DNA of 64,000 nucleotides from Pseudobdellovibrionaceae bacterium (GCA_016719575.1 JADJYV010000008.1:1-64000), one strand, 5' to 3'. Positions 7,867-17,203 are shown, counted from the first letter of the stretch. Notes: generated by a model not told the origin, from the sequence alone. Numbers and translations: made by a program.

Positions 7867-8897
7867 GATAAAAACTGCCTTACAAAACGAACATCATTTT
7901 CTGGGAACAACCGAATATCATCGATGCCATATTTAATGATCCCCATGCGTTCAATACCGAAACCAAAAGCAAAACCCTGCCACTCTGGATAGGAGATCTT
8001 GGCGTTGTAAAAAACTTTTGGATTGATTAAGCCACAACCGCCAATTTCAATCCAGCCCGTGTGTTTGCACAGACTGCAGCCTTTGCCCTTGCATATTGGG
8101 CAAGAACAGTCCACCTCGGCCGAAGGCTCCGTGAACGGAAAGAAGCTCGGACGAAAACGCGTTTTCAAACCAGGACCAAAAAATTCCCGTACAAAAAAGC
8201 TTATTGTCCCTTTCAGATCTGCCATCGAAACCTTTTGATCTACGCACATTCCCTCAATCTGATGAAAGTTTGGAAGGTGAGAAATGTCACTATCGCAACG
8301 AAAAACAGGCCCTGTGCCGATAATTCGCAAAGGGGGCTTTTCATTCTCAAGTGAGTGAATCTGAATTGGACTGGTATGAGTTCTTAGAACGTGATGCTGA
8401 TCAATAAAAAAAGTATCTTGCATGTCCCGAGCGGGATGATCTGCGGGAATATTTAAGGCCTCAAAATTATAATAGTCCTTTTCGATGAGAGGCCCCGTGC
8501 GAACACTATAACCAAGCCTCGCCATGATTGTAAAAATCTCTTCAATGACCTTATAAACTGGATGCTCACTTCCTGCCTGGCGGACATAGGCCGGCAGAGT
8601 TAAGTCCAGCTCTTCTGTCGCCAAACGCTCATTCATTTCGGCTTTCTTGAGAGCTTCCTCTGCCTCGACATAGACTTGTTCCAGAAAATTCTTTATCTCA
8701 TTTACCTTTTTACCAAAAAGAGGTTTTTCTTCCTTTGGCAAATTTGCCATCTCTTTCATGACTTCAGTTAGAGCCCCGCTCTTGCCTAAAAACTGAACCT
8801 TAAGGTCATAGAGAGATTTACTGCTGGTTGCGGCCTTAAACTGTGCTGATGCTGTGCTTTTTATTTCATCGAGTTTTGTTTGTGACATAGGTTTCAT
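7863..8897 (-). CDS. pheS: Phenylalanyl-tRNA synthetase alpha subunit
   Basis: Catalytic subunit that activates phenylalanine. It has an N-terminal coiled-coil (residues 1-90), then class II motifs: HTSPIQIHSL, GPVFRCDSD, HLPNFHQIEG, and motif 3 FGFGIERMGIIKYGI at the C-terminus. A Cys-rich CPICKGKGCSLC segment precedes GWIEIGGCG. At 344 residues it is the usual length. First gene of the minus-strand run pheS-pheT-ihfA-merR, divergent from the methyltransferase gene at 8996; the gap of under 100 bp must hold both promoters. Confidence 0.96.
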   Translation of the reverse strand: MKPMSQTKLDEIKSTASAQFKAATSSKSLYDLKVQFLGKSGALTEVMKEMANLPKEEKPLFGKKVNEIKNFLEQVYVEAEEALKKAEMNERLATEELDLTLPAYVRQAGSEHPVYKVIEEIFTIMARLGYSVRTGPLIEKDYYNFEALNIPADHPARDMQDTFFIDQHHVLRTHTSPIQIHSLENEKPPLRIIGTGPVFRCDSDISHLPNFHQIEGMCVDQKVSMADLKGTISFFVREFFGPGLKTRFRPSFFPFTEPSAEVDCSCPICKGKGCSLCKHTGWIEIGGCGLINPKVFYNAKISYPEWQGFAFGFGIERMGIIKYGIDDIRLFPENDVRFVRQFLS

Positions 8898-8995
8898 TTA
8901 TCCCCGAACCCTATAGTATTTTCAACGATTTAGAACCCTAGCGTGGCGCGCTATTTTTCTTGACTGAGAGCCTCAAAAAGGCGACCAAGGACGTC

Positions 8996-9844
8996 ATGGC
9001 GCACAAAAACAAAACGAACTATAGCCCCTATAAGGCAAGACAGCCAGTCCGAAGCTCGAGCGAAGTGACTAAGCCCCTTATGGGGAAGCACAAAAAACCT
9101 GAGACCATTTACACCGAGCAAGAGGCCAATGACCGCCTAGCTGATATTTTTCGCAATCACGGATTTCAGTGCGGTCACAAGGAGCGACTGCAGCTTGCCG
9201 TTTTCTACCGCCTCCTTATGGAAAACCAAGAAAAAGAAAACTTCACTCGCTTGCTCAAACTTCGCGATATTGCCATTAAGCATTTTATCGACTGCATGAT
9301 TGTTTCCGAACTCACAGAACTCAAATTTCCTCTCCTTGATGTGGGTACTGGGCCCGGCTTTCCAGGAATCCCACTCAGCCTCCTCCATCCTGACAAAAAA
9401 ATTATTTTAGCCGAAGGAGTTCAACGAAGGGTTGAGTTTTTAAAACATGTTCGCGAACAAATGAATCTGACAGAATTGGATATCGTTGGTCGCAATATCA
9501 ATAAACACTTTGTCTATCCAGTCCATGGAGTCATTACACGTGCGGTAGAAGATATCCGCAACACCCTCGGCAATGTTCTTTCTTGCTTACAACTCGGAGG
9601 ACGGGTTTATTTTATGAAGGGCCCTGGCGTAGATCCAGAAATTCCGCAGGCTCTCAAAGAATACGGCGAATATTATCAACTCGCGAAGGACATCCCTTAT
9701 TCTCTTCCAGAAACTCCGCATCTACGTCGTCTGGTCATTTTTGAAAAAATTAAAAATGCGCCTCTCCCAGAAAACGATGAGGGCGAAGAACTCTTAATGG
9801 AAGAGCTCTCAAGCGAAGAACGCCGCCGCTGGAGCCACCGATGA
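8996..9844 (+). CDS. rsmG: 16S rRNA (guanine-N7)-methyltransferase, RsmG/GidB type
   Basis: Predicted SAM-dependent methyltransferase for G527 of 16S rRNA. The SAM-binding motif LLDVGTGPGFPGIPL is exactly of the GidB type, with HFIDCM upstream and ITRAVED downstream. It differs from standard RsmG by a longer basic N-terminus and an acidic C-terminal tail, so a related specificity is possible. The frame is open from a TTG at 8960; the ATG at 8996, with AAGGA just upstream, is the better start. It overlaps the next gene by ATGA. Confidence 0.8.
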   Translation: MAHKNKTNYSPYKARQPVRSSSEVTKPLMGKHKKPETIYTEQEANDRLADIFRNHGFQCGHKERLQLAVFYRLLMENQEKENFTRLLKLRDIAIKHFIDCMIVSELTELKFPLLDVGTGPGFPGIPLSLLHPDKKIILAEGVQRRVEFLKHVREQMNLTELDIVGRNINKHFVYPVHGVITRAVEDIRNTLGNVLSCLQLGGRVYFMKGPGVDPEIPQALKEYGEYYQLAKDIPYSLPETPHLRRLVIFEKIKNAPLPENDEGEELLMEELSSEERRRWSHR

Positions 9845-10635
9845 TCACTGAAATCACTTCAGCAGAAAATGAACTTTTTAAAAAATGGAAACTTCTAGAC
9901 ACCTCCCGGGGCATTCGCAAATCGGGAGAATTTTTTTTAATGGGTGAAAAACTCATTCAAGAATTTTTGCATGTCTACAATCCTTCGATCCACTCTCCCT
10001 ATAAAATCAAAGCGGAAATCATCAGCGAAGATCTTCATCCTTTGACTCCCTCTTTCCCCTCAGCGAACAAACCTCGACAAGTGCCGACGTTTAAGCTCGC
10101 AAAAAATTTATTCAAAGAAATTGACTTCATAGGCACCCACTTCAATTTGTTGCTGCTTGAACTGCCGGAACTAGAAACTTACAACTTCGGAACCACACCC
10201 CAAGGTCTCGAACTCATCACTCCCCTTGGCGATCCCGGAAATCTCGGAGCAATCCTTCGATCGGCACTTGCCTTTGGGACGAGCAAAGTGATTCTGACTC
10301 AAGAGGCGGCCTTTCCCTTTTTGCCTAAGGTAATAAAAGCCTCTGCCGGGGCGGTTCTGCAGATTCCACTTTTACGTTGTGGTCCACTCACAGAACTCGT
10401 TGGACACGAAGTCTATGCGCTAGATGCAGAAGGAAGTGATATCGCAAACTTTCGTTGGCCTCGCAGCTTGCGTCTCTTAGTGGGTGAAGAGGGGCCGGGA
10501 CTCGCTGGACTCAAAGGCCTTATGAAACTCAAGATTCAGACTGGAGAAGTTGAGTCTCTCAATGCAAGCGTCGCGGCCAGCATTGCGCTTTATTGCTACC
10601 GTCAATCATTAGGCCCGTCGTTTAACAAGGGATAA
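9841..10635 (+). CDS. RNA 2'-O-methyltransferase, TrmH/SpoU family
   Basis: Knotted-fold (SPOUT) methyltransferase acting on tRNA or rRNA ribose. The three SpoU motifs are clear in the C-terminal half: GDPGNLGAILRSALAFG (motif 1 with Asn and Arg), LLVGEEGPGL (motif 2) and ESLNASVAASIALY (motif 3). The N-terminal part resembles the substrate-binding domain of rRNA-type SpoU enzymes. The exact nucleotide target cannot be told from sequence. It overlaps rsmG by four bases, making a two-gene RNA-modification operon, and runs 14 bp into the convergent mevalonate kinase gene. Confidence 0.85.
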   Translation: MITEITSAENELFKKWKLLDTSRGIRKSGEFFLMGEKLIQEFLHVYNPSIHSPYKIKAEIISEDLHPLTPSFPSANKPRQVPTFKLAKNLFKEIDFIGTHFNLLLLELPELETYNFGTTPQGLELITPLGDPGNLGAILRSALAFGTSKVILTQEAAFPFLPKVIKASAGAVLQIPLLRCGPLTELVGHEVYALDAEGSDIANFRWPRSLRLLVGEEGPGLAGLKGLMKLKIQTGEVESLNASVAASIALYCYRQSLGPSFNKG

Positions 10636-11515
10636 GCTTAGGCAAAAGCTCTGCTGGCGGCGGGTTGTCCCACAAACTCAATATGTAGCCGCCACCACCA
10701 GAGCCTGTTGGCTTGACCGCCAAAGCTCCGCTTTGCTTCAAAAGTTCCATATGCTTTTGCGGGGCTCCTTCGGTAAGACCCCAACGTTCAAAAACGCGAT
10801 TGGCCAAATCAATACCTTTTTTTAATAAGTCTCTGCCCGCTTTTTCATCTTTTTGAAACAAGGCCTTTTCACAAATCTCAACGGATTCCCGCATCTGCGC
10901 ATCTAGGTCCTTACCTAGATCAGGATCTCGCTCAATAAAATCTTTAACCTTGTTAACACACTCAATGGTCACTCCCCTGTTGCCAGAATAAGAAATGTAC
11001 CACTGCGGTGCCCATTCAAGTCTTAATGGCCGAGGCTCCTGATTTCTTTGGTAATACAAAGCTTGGCCCCGCAAAGAAACCGCAATATCCACACCACTGC
11101 TTTCACCGTGAAAAAGATTTTCTAAGGTGCGAGCAAACTCAAACATTTCATCCGAGGAAACAAAGCCAATAAAATTCATCCACCGAGTGATGGCCACGCA
11201 AAGAGCTGCCGAGGCCCCCATCCCTGCTCCCACCGGAATGGAACTCTTAAGAGTTAATTCTCCGATGAGGGATGCTTTTTTTATTTTTTTGAGTTCACAG
11301 GCCTTTTCCAGAACTTCCCAAACGAGGATTTGGAGTTCCTCGCCATGCTCACCGTGCAAGTTGAGACTGAGAGCGTTGGCATTTGTAGGACAAATATAAC
11401 TCAAATCTAAAACACGAGTGCGGAGCGGAAAGACCAGAGCAGGAACCCCACGTAAAACAGAATGTTCTCCTGCCAAAATCCACTTACCAGGAACCTGAGT
11501 TGAATAGGTTTTCAT
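10622..11515 (-). CDS. mvk: Mevalonate kinase
   Basis: GHMP kinase phosphorylating mevalonate, first kinase of the mevalonate route to isoprenoids. Seen: N-terminal PGKWILAGEHSVLRG, ATP loop SSIPVGAGMGASAAL, and the C-terminal GSGGGGYIL motif. I start at the ATG at 11515, which has AGAGGT 8 nt upstream; the frame extends further 5' but that part overlaps the end of mvaD. Last gene of the mevalonate cluster; its final 14 bp overlap the convergent methyltransferase gene. Confidence 0.9.
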   Translation of the reverse strand: MKTYSTQVPGKWILAGEHSVLRGVPALVFPLRTRVLDLSYICPTNANALSLNLHGEHGEELQILVWEVLEKACELKKIKKASLIGELTLKSSIPVGAGMGASAALCVAITRWMNFIGFVSSDEMFEFARTLENLFHGESSGVDIAVSLRGQALYYQRNQEPRPLRLEWAPQWYISYSGNRGVTIECVNKVKDFIERDPDLGKDLDAQMRESVEICEKALFQKDEKAGRDLLKKGIDLANRVFERWGLTEGAPQKHMELLKQSGALAVKPTGSGGGGYILSLWDNPPPAELLPKLIPC

Positions 11516-11528
11516 AATTGATGACCTC

Positions 11529-12506
11529 TTAAAGAGAGGAAAACACTCTAAACTGATCCTGCCAATATTTTTCTTGAGCTGCGGCCATTTCTTTTTGATC
11601 AGGACGCCATAAAAGATGCACATTCGCTCCCGCATCCATCGTAATCAGGGGGCCATCGCCGTTCTTCGCCCAAAACCTCAGGGTCTCTTCTAATACTTTG
11701 ACCGAACCTGCCGTCATGTACATAAAGGGTGGCCGGCTCGTCGCAAAAAGAGCGTGCATGTCCCAAAATTCTGCCCATACGATTTCAAAACTTTGACGCC
11801 AGTCCTGGGATTGGAGCGAATGCTTTAGTTGTTCAAAGCGTTTTTCTGCGCGCGCGACACGCCCAGGAAAAAGGGAGCTCTGACTAACCAATTTGTGAGC
11901 TTCACTAGAAGACACTTCTTTTTTGCTGCTTTCAACAATGATAGCTTGATGCAAAAGCTTTTCGTAAGGAAAAACCAACGGCTCGGCAAATTCATTCTGC
12001 CAAAGCGCCCAAGGACTATAGAGAGAACGACAGGATGAACCAGACCCCTGACGGGAAAGACTCGAAAGAGTTCTCAAGTTTTCCCCCCAAGGTTGAGGAT
12101 TGATTTTCTGAAAAGCTTGAGCCGCTGCCAATGTCAGAGCTGCGAAACTAGAGGCTGAACTCGCGAGCCCACAATCTGAAGGGAAGTTGTTGGCCGACTC
12201 TATCAGAAATCCTTGAGTCACCCCCCACTTCTGCTTCAGCATCTCAAAATGCCTTAGAAATCTCTGCTGACCTTGTTCCGAAAGAGAGAAGGATACTTGA
12301 TCACTTTTTTCAAGGGGAGCCCAGATGTCCTTGCCCCCGACCGTTCCTCGAAAAGAGGACTGGGGAGTTATCCGAACAGTGGTTCTAAGATGATCAAGAG
12401 TGTAGGATAAGGAAACATTTGTGGGAGTATTGCCTGCTGCTTCTGTTTTTCCCATATATTTAATGAGAGCGATATTCGACGGAGCAGAGGCGATCACGGA
12501 TGGCAT
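11529..12506 (-). CDS. mvaD: Diphosphomevalonate decarboxylase
   Basis: Converts mevalonate 5-diphosphate to isopentenyl diphosphate with ATP hydrolysis and loss of CO2. Diagnostic motifs: APSNIALIKYMGK and NTPTNVSLSYTLDHL at the N-terminus, the ATP loop FPSDCGLASSASSF, GSGSSCRSLYS in the middle, and MDAGANVHLL near the end (usual form DAGPN, so one change). At 325 residues it is normal length. It lies between two GHMP kinases of the same pathway, in the same operon. Confidence 0.93.
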   Translation of the reverse strand: MPSVIASAPSNIALIKYMGKTEAAGNTPTNVSLSYTLDHLRTTVRITPQSSFRGTVGGKDIWAPLEKSDQVSFSLSEQGQQRFLRHFEMLKQKWGVTQGFLIESANNFPSDCGLASSASSFAALTLAAAQAFQKINPQPWGENLRTLSSLSRQGSGSSCRSLYSPWALWQNEFAEPLVFPYEKLLHQAIIVESSKKEVSSSEAHKLVSQSSLFPGRVARAEKRFEQLKHSLQSQDWRQSFEIVWAEFWDMHALFATSRPPFMYMTAGSVKVLEETLRFWAKNGDGPLITMDAGANVHLLWRPDQKEMAAAQEKYWQDQFRVFSSL

Positions 12507-12512
12507 ATCAGG

Positions 12513-13367
12513 CTATCCTTCCCGCTGAACTTCGAGGCCGCGACTTAGATGTGCAGAGCCAATATATTTTGAGAATCTCTCCCGGTACTCACTTTGAAAG
12601 GCCACAAAAATAACATCGGCGCCCATTGCACCACAGCCCTTGACCGCAAGGACTCCAGGCTGGTCTTTCATTTGCTGCATAAGAGCGCTGGTATGAGAAG
12701 CCACCAAGTTCATCCCTGTGAGTTTTTCAGAGTATTGACGAACGCCCTCCACAAACTCCATAGACGATCCGCTTTTTAATCCTTCAAGCAAAACTCGCAT
12801 AGGGGCCTCAAGGGGGCCTTCGTCAAAGTCAGCAAGGATTTTTAAGTGTTCATGGGTTGGAAGTTTTTTGCCAGTGGGCACAATCGCAAAGTCTATGTCA
12901 TTAAAATTCCAGCTGTACTCAAAAATTTGATTTGTCTCCTTGGCAAACGAGGACAGCCCCCCTTTGTACTGAGCAATCAAATCAGCGCCACTGGGCCGAA
13001 AGCCTTCTCCGTCCCAAGCGTACTTCCAATAAGACGAAAGCAACTCAGAAATTCCGAGACTATCAGCGCCACCCGCCTTAAGAGCGAAGACAGATAAGAA
13101 CTGAGCTGTCGAGGCTCCCCAGCCGCCCTCTCCAAAATGCGGGTCGATAAATTTTAGGTCCCAGCTTTTATAAAAATCAAAATCAGCGGAAATAAGCTTA
13201 CCGGCAGGAGACTGCGGAAGAATTCCTTCAACAAGTCCACTCCCTGGCTGTGCCTGGAGTTCAAATCGCGGACTCGAGGCAAAAACCAATCCAGGTCCTC
13301 CCTTGAGAACCAGGTACTCTCCAGCTAAAAAACTTTTTCCAGGGACGGAAATCAAATACGAAGACAA
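12513..13367 (-). CDS. mvaK2: Phosphomevalonate kinase (GHMP family)
   Basis: Second kinase of the pathway, making mevalonate diphosphate. N-terminal VPGKSFLAGEYLVLKGG is the typical phosphomevalonate kinase start; the ATP loop appears as GGWGASTAQFL, and the C-terminal glycine motif is KGCGAMGADVIFV. At 284 residues it is shorter than most homologues (about 330-360). The start is a TTG with GGGAG five bases upstream. Function is supported by position between mvaA and mvaD, and by the fact that the other two GHMP slots of the pathway are taken. Confidence 0.82.
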   Translation of the reverse strand: MSSYLISVPGKSFLAGEYLVLKGGPGLVFASSPRFELQAQPGSGLVEGILPQSPAGKLISADFDFYKSWDLKFIDPHFGEGGWGASTAQFLSVFALKAGGADSLGISELLSSYWKYAWDGEGFRPSGADLIAQYKGGLSSFAKETNQIFEYSWNFNDIDFAIVPTGKKLPTHEHLKILADFDEGPLEAPMRVLLEGLKSGSSMEFVEGVRQYSEKLTGMNLVASHTSALMQQMKDQPGVLAVKGCGAMGADVIFVAFQSEYRERFSKYIGSAHLSRGLEVQREG

Positions 13368-13376
13368 GGCATCTCC

Positions 13377-14672
13377 CTAGTGAGGACTCTGCTCGGAAGC
13401 ACGAAGATCATTGAGAATCTCGATCGCGTTACTGAGAGAAATTCTTTTGCGAATAGCTAAAATTTCCTCGAGCTTTTTTTGCACAATAGGAACCTCGCCC
13501 TCTTGAGCCCCGGCACCCAAGGTTAGATTTTTGATATGCAGTTTCATATGGCCTTCGATAATACCGACTGTCGTCAACGCTTTGAGCGCTCCCAAGTTTT
13601 GCACCAAACCAACGGCCGCAATCACTCGCGAAAGCTCGTTCGCAGAGGTCACTCCCAACATTTTCATGCACAAAGCTGCGGTCGGATGAAGAGTTGTCAC
13701 TCCGCCTACCACTCCTACGATTAGTGGAGCTTCAAAAATACCAACAAGGGTGTCGCCCTCTCGCTTCCATTTGGTTACAGAGCGATATTGTCCATCGCGG
13801 GCAGCGAAAGCATGGATTCCTGCCTCGACCGCTCTCCAGTCGTTGCCAGTTGCAATAAGAATGGGATCAATACCGTTAAGCACTCCCTTATTATTGGTCG
13901 CAGCCCTGTATGGATCCTGCTCCGCAAATAAAGAAGCCTCCTCAATTTTCTCAGCGAGATCAGAAGCGATTCCTTTTAAAACTATGACAGCCTTCGTAAT
14001 CTTTGTATCGACCAAATTCGAGAGAATACACATGGTGACTTTCTCGCCTGTAAACTGCTCAATGGGCTCCTTTAAAAACTCACAGACTTGATTGATGATG
14101 TTGGCCCCCATGGCATCACAGGGATTCATCATCACATGGACAATCGCCATGTCCCGGCCATCACCTCGAGGAATTCTGCGAACAGTCATATCTGTCACAC
14201 CACCGCCCCGACGAACAAGACCAAAAGCAACCTCACGATTTGCGATCTCGATAAGATATTTTTTTTGAGCAAGAAGAGCAGACTCAAAGAGTGCAAAATT
14301 TTTAACGGTGGCGCACTGAATTTGGCCTATGATTTCGGAGCCAATAACTTCAGTCTTAATCTCACCATTCTCGCGAATCCACTTTGCGGTTTTGCTAGCT
14401 GCCGCAACAATAGAGGTTTCTTCAACGGCCATCGGTATCGCATAATCTTTTCCGTCGATCCTGAAATTGGTTGCTACACCCAACGGAATTTGAAAATAGC
14501 CGATCACATTTTCTATGAATTTTTCACCAAGAGAGGTGTCTTTCATACCGCCTCTTTCAAGGTAATCAACATCGCGAGACTCAATCACTCCGCTCTCTTC
14601 AAGAGCATTCAAACGTTCTTTACGATTGAGCTTTGAAAAGCCTTTAAATATTTCTTTTAGTGTTCGTGCCAT
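13377..14672 (-). CDS. mvaA: Hydroxymethylglutaryl-CoA reductase, class II
   Basis: Reduces HMG-CoA to mevalonate, the committed step. At about 431 residues it matches the bacterial class II length. Catalytic set visible: Glu in AVEETSIVAAASK, the Asp in CDAMGANIIN, Lys in TNNKGVLNGI and the C-terminal His in IEGHMKLH. The ATG at 14672 has AGAAGG seven bases upstream; the frame is open from a TTG six bases earlier. Its start overlaps the end of fni by 16 nt. HMG-CoA synthase is not in the window. Confidence 0.95.
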   Translation of the reverse strand: MARTLKEIFKGFSKLNRKERLNALEESGVIESRDVDYLERGGMKDTSLGEKFIENVIGYFQIPLGVATNFRIDGKDYAIPMAVEETSIVAAASKTAKWIRENGEIKTEVIGSEIIGQIQCATVKNFALFESALLAQKKYLIEIANREVAFGLVRRGGGVTDMTVRRIPRGDGRDMAIVHVMMNPCDAMGANIINQVCEFLKEPIEQFTGEKVTMCILSNLVDTKITKAVIVLKGIASDLAEKIEEASLFAEQDPYRAATNNKGVLNGIDPILIATGNDWRAVEAGIHAFAARDGQYRSVTKWKREGDTLVGIFEAPLIVGVVGGVTTLHPTAALCMKMLGVTSANELSRVIAAVGLVQNLGALKALTTVGIIEGHMKLHIKNLTLGAGAQEGEVPIVQKKLEEILAIRKRISLSNAIEILNDLRASEQSPH

Positions 14673-15699
14673 TTCCAAACCTTCTTCGCTCTAAAATCTT
14701 CGAGCTTTTGTACTCCCGTGCAAAACATGGCGACCTTCAGTTCCAGGAGTATCTTTTCGTACAAACCGTCAATGGCCGTTTCGCCTTCAAGTGCAGCCTT
14801 CAGCCACGGCTGAGCAATTCCAACCATATTTGACCCTAAGGCTAGTAGCTTACCAGTTTGGAGGCCATCGCGCACGCCCCCAGAGGACCACACTGTGTAA
14901 TTTTCATTAATTTTTTAGCATTGAGCAAGCTTTGAACCGTTGATATGCCCCAATTTTCAAAAGTTTTCGCTACCTGGAATAATTGGGCATTTTCTTGGGA
15001 GCGAAACCCTTCGACGCGGCCCCAATGGGTCCCGCCAAGTCCACTCACATCAACAGCATAAACCCCTAAGTTATAGATTTTTTTCAAGGTTTCTTGCGAA
15101 AAACCACACCCCACTTCTTTAACGATGACCGGAATCGAAAGCTTTTCGACCAAGGCCTCAATGGCCTGGTAACCTCCGCGAAAATTGGGGGTTCCCTCGG
15201 GCTGCAGACACTCCTGCAAAGGGTTGAGGTGAACAAAAAGCGCCTCTGCCTCGAGGGACTCGATCATGGCCTGAATTTTTGCAGTGGAAACACCGATAAT
15301 CTGAGAAATGCCTAGGTTTCCCAAAAGCAAAGCTCTCGGGGCCTTTGCACGCACTCGCTTCCATTCCTGGCAAGCGTCAGCGTCGTTGAGCTCTCGCCGT
15401 TGCGATCCAACACCCATTAGAATTTGTTTATTCGCACTAAGTTCTGCTAAACGAGAGTTGATAATCGCAGCATTTTCATGTCCGGCGGTCATTGAACTTA
15501 TAAAAAAGGGAGCTGAAAGTTTGTGCGAAAAAAAAGAGGTCGAACAATCAACCTCTTTAAAATCGAAATCTGGCAATGCTTCATGAATAAGTTGAATGTC
15601 ATCGAGTCCAGAAAGACCCTCAGCCTGAGAGCGTGGATCCAGAGCGATTCGAATATGATCCATTTTTCTCTTTTCGAATTGCTGTGTGGACTCTGACAT
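14657..15699 (-). CDS. fni: Type 2 isopentenyl-diphosphate isomerase (frame broken)
   Basis: FMN-dependent enzyme interconverting IPP and DMAPP. The first frame (from 15699) carries RKMDHI, SMTAG, MGVGSQR, HLNPLQE, VKEVGCG and DVSGLGGTHW. It then runs out of family similarity at NAKK and stops at 14842. The remaining conserved part, VWSSGGVRDGLQTGK and VGIAQPWL, lies in the next frame, ending at 14657. One additional T in the T6 run at 14911-14916 (A6 on the coding strand) gives a seamless NAKKINENYTVWSSGG and a 347-residue protein, the normal length. Most likely an assembly error rather than a dead gene. The usual MTGG motif reads MTAG. It begins only 22 nt after rplT. Confidence 0.85.
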
Positions 15700-15721
15700 T
15701 TTAGTTCTTACTCAAGCAGGC

Positions 15722-16069
15722 TTATTTTAAAGCGTGCTTGCAAAGAGCAGAGAACGCCGCCGCATCAGTAATTGCAAGATCTGCCATCACTTTGCGGTCA
15801 ACTTGAACTCCAGCTTTGATCAATCCGCCGATCAAACGAGAATATGTGGTTCCGTTCAATCGAGCTGCTGCATTGATACGTTGATTCCAAAGAGCACGAA
15901 AGTTACGTTTCTTCATTTTGCGATGACGGTAGGCGTAAGCCATACCACGATCGTTTTTCTCTACCGCATGAATGTAGCAGCGAGAACCTGCTGAATAGTA
16001 ACCCTTTGTTCTCTTTAAAACTTTTTTGTGACGAGCACGATTTGTTTTTCCACTTTTTACACGAGCCAT
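15722..16069 (-). CDS. rplT: Ribosomal protein L20
   Basis: Basic 50S protein binding 23S rRNA early in assembly. Typical sequence: ARVKSGKTNRARHKKVLK, KGYYSAGSRCYIHAVEK, FRALWNQRINAAAR and GLIKAGVQVDRKVMADLA; 115 residues. SD GGAG six bases before ATG. In the classical infC-rpmI-rplT order, in which L20 commonly represses its own operon by binding the leader; here it would also affect the mevalonate genes if transcription reads through. Confidence 0.97.
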   Translation of the reverse strand: MARVKSGKTNRARHKKVLKRTKGYYSAGSRCYIHAVEKNDRGMAYAYRHRKMKKRNFRALWNQRINAAARLNGTTYSRLIGGLIKAGVQVDRKVMADLAITDAAAFSALCKHALK

Positions 16070-16119
16070 ATTTTACTCCGCTTATCTGTACTTTTTAACT
16101 ATACTTCGAGAGGTTGACG

Positions 16120-16311
16120 TTAGAATACCAAGCATCGTCTTGCTTGCAGCAAGTTTGCTTTTTCTACGTATGAAGTTTTACCCAATTGTCTTTTTGTTTT
16201 TGAACTCATGTGGGAGTTCAAGTGACGAAGACGTGTGCTTTTCTTTTTGATTTTTCCGCCAGGAAGCAGTTTTAGACGTTTTTTTGCCCCTGAATGCGTG
16301 CGCATTTTCAT
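16120..16311 (-). CDS. rpmI: Ribosomal protein L35
   Basis: Small 50S protein of 63 residues: MKMRTHSGAKKRLKLLPGGK, the basic HLNSHMSSKTKRQLG segment, then a short C-terminus. The frame is open for 34 more codons upstream, but GGAGGAAGG a few bases before the ATG at 16311, and the family start, settle the choice. Between infC and rplT as usual. Confidence 0.96.
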   Translation of the reverse strand: MKMRTHSGAKKRLKLLPGGKIKKKSTRLRHLNSHMSSKTKRQLGKTSYVEKANLLQARRCLVF

Positions 16312-16519
16312 AATGTACCTTCCTCCGATAAGGCGTCCCAGGAGATGTCCCGAGTTCTTGTCAAAGCCTTTACCAGCCATAATGAGGAACTGTTTTAGGC
16401 TGTACTGCGCCAAAAATCAAGTACTTATAAAATGTTTGTCGTTTTTTGCTTCTTTTAAATTCGATTTGGCTGAATTTCAGGGCCGGCAACTCACCAACCC
16501 TTAGGCCGGCCCCCCGTGT

Positions 16520-17203
16520 CTACTCTTCGTCAGTCTCGCCAGAGTCGTCCTCTTCGAGGGCTGCAAGCTCTTTAGTATCTTGTTTAGATTTATTCGGATG
16601 AGCCCTCATATATTCTTTGATCTTAAGTGGATCAGGGGCCAACAATAAAAACAATTGCTTACCCTCCATTTTAGGATTGGTCTCCACCATGGCCAAATCT
16701 TTAGTGAACTCAATGCACTTTTTCATGATTTCCAGCCCAAGCTCTTGGTGGGCTAGCTCCCGACCCATAAATCGCAGGTTCACCTTCACTTTGTCGCCAT
16801 CTAAAAGAAAACGCCTGGCATGGTTCATTTTAGTTTCAAAATCATGCTGGTCCGTGCGTGGGCGCATCTGAACTTCTTTAATACTTACAATAACTTGTTT
16901 TTTGCGGGCCGCAGCGGCCTTTTTCTTATTCTCGTATTTCCACTTACCGTAATCCATGATTTTACAAGTTGGAGGAGTCGCCGTCGGAGCAATTTCTAGT
17001 AGATCGAGATTCCTCTCTTCGGCAATTCTGAGTGCCTCAGGAACAGTCATTACTCCGAGCATAGTGCCGGCATCATCGATCACTCGAATTTGAGGGGCAC
17101 GAATCTCGCGATTTACTCTCAATGAGTCTTTAGAGTCTTTTTTTCGGTCGCGGAAATTACCGGCACCACCTCTAAAATCATTTCTGCCTTCGAACTTGCT
17201 AAT
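16520..17203 (-). CDS. infC: Translation initiation factor IF-3 with ATT start
   Basis: Keeps the 30S subunit free and checks the start codon. N-domain RVNREIRAPQIRVID and the LDLLEIAPTATPPTCKIMDYGK linker region, then C-domain EVQMRPRTDQHDFETK and VNLRFMGRELAH. No ATG or GTG exists in frame upstream of the N-domain, but an ATT at 17203 stands six bases after a perfect GGAGG and adds a Gly/Arg/Asp-rich N-terminal extension (227 residues in all). An AUU start is the known hallmark of infC autoregulation in enterobacteria. An acidic tail (EEDDSGETDEE) ends the protein. 21 nt after thrS. Confidence 0.93.
   Translation of the reverse strand: MSKFEGRNDFRGGAGNFRDRKKDSKDSLRVNREIRAPQIRVIDDAGTMLGVMTVPEALRIAEERNLDLLEIAPTATPPTCKIMDYGKWKYENKKKAAAARKKQVIVSIKEVQMRPRTDQHDFETKMNHARRFLLDGDKVKVNLRFMGRELAHQELGLEIMKKCIEFTKDLAMVETNPKMEGKQLFLLLAPDPLKIKEYMRAHPNKSKQDTKELAALEEDDSGETDEE

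Noticed and set aside
14905..14920. Programmed -1 frameshifting in fni
   Set aside because: The run does not form a proper X-XXY-YYZ heptamer in the zero frame, and other split genes need the opposite shift; sequencing error is simpler.
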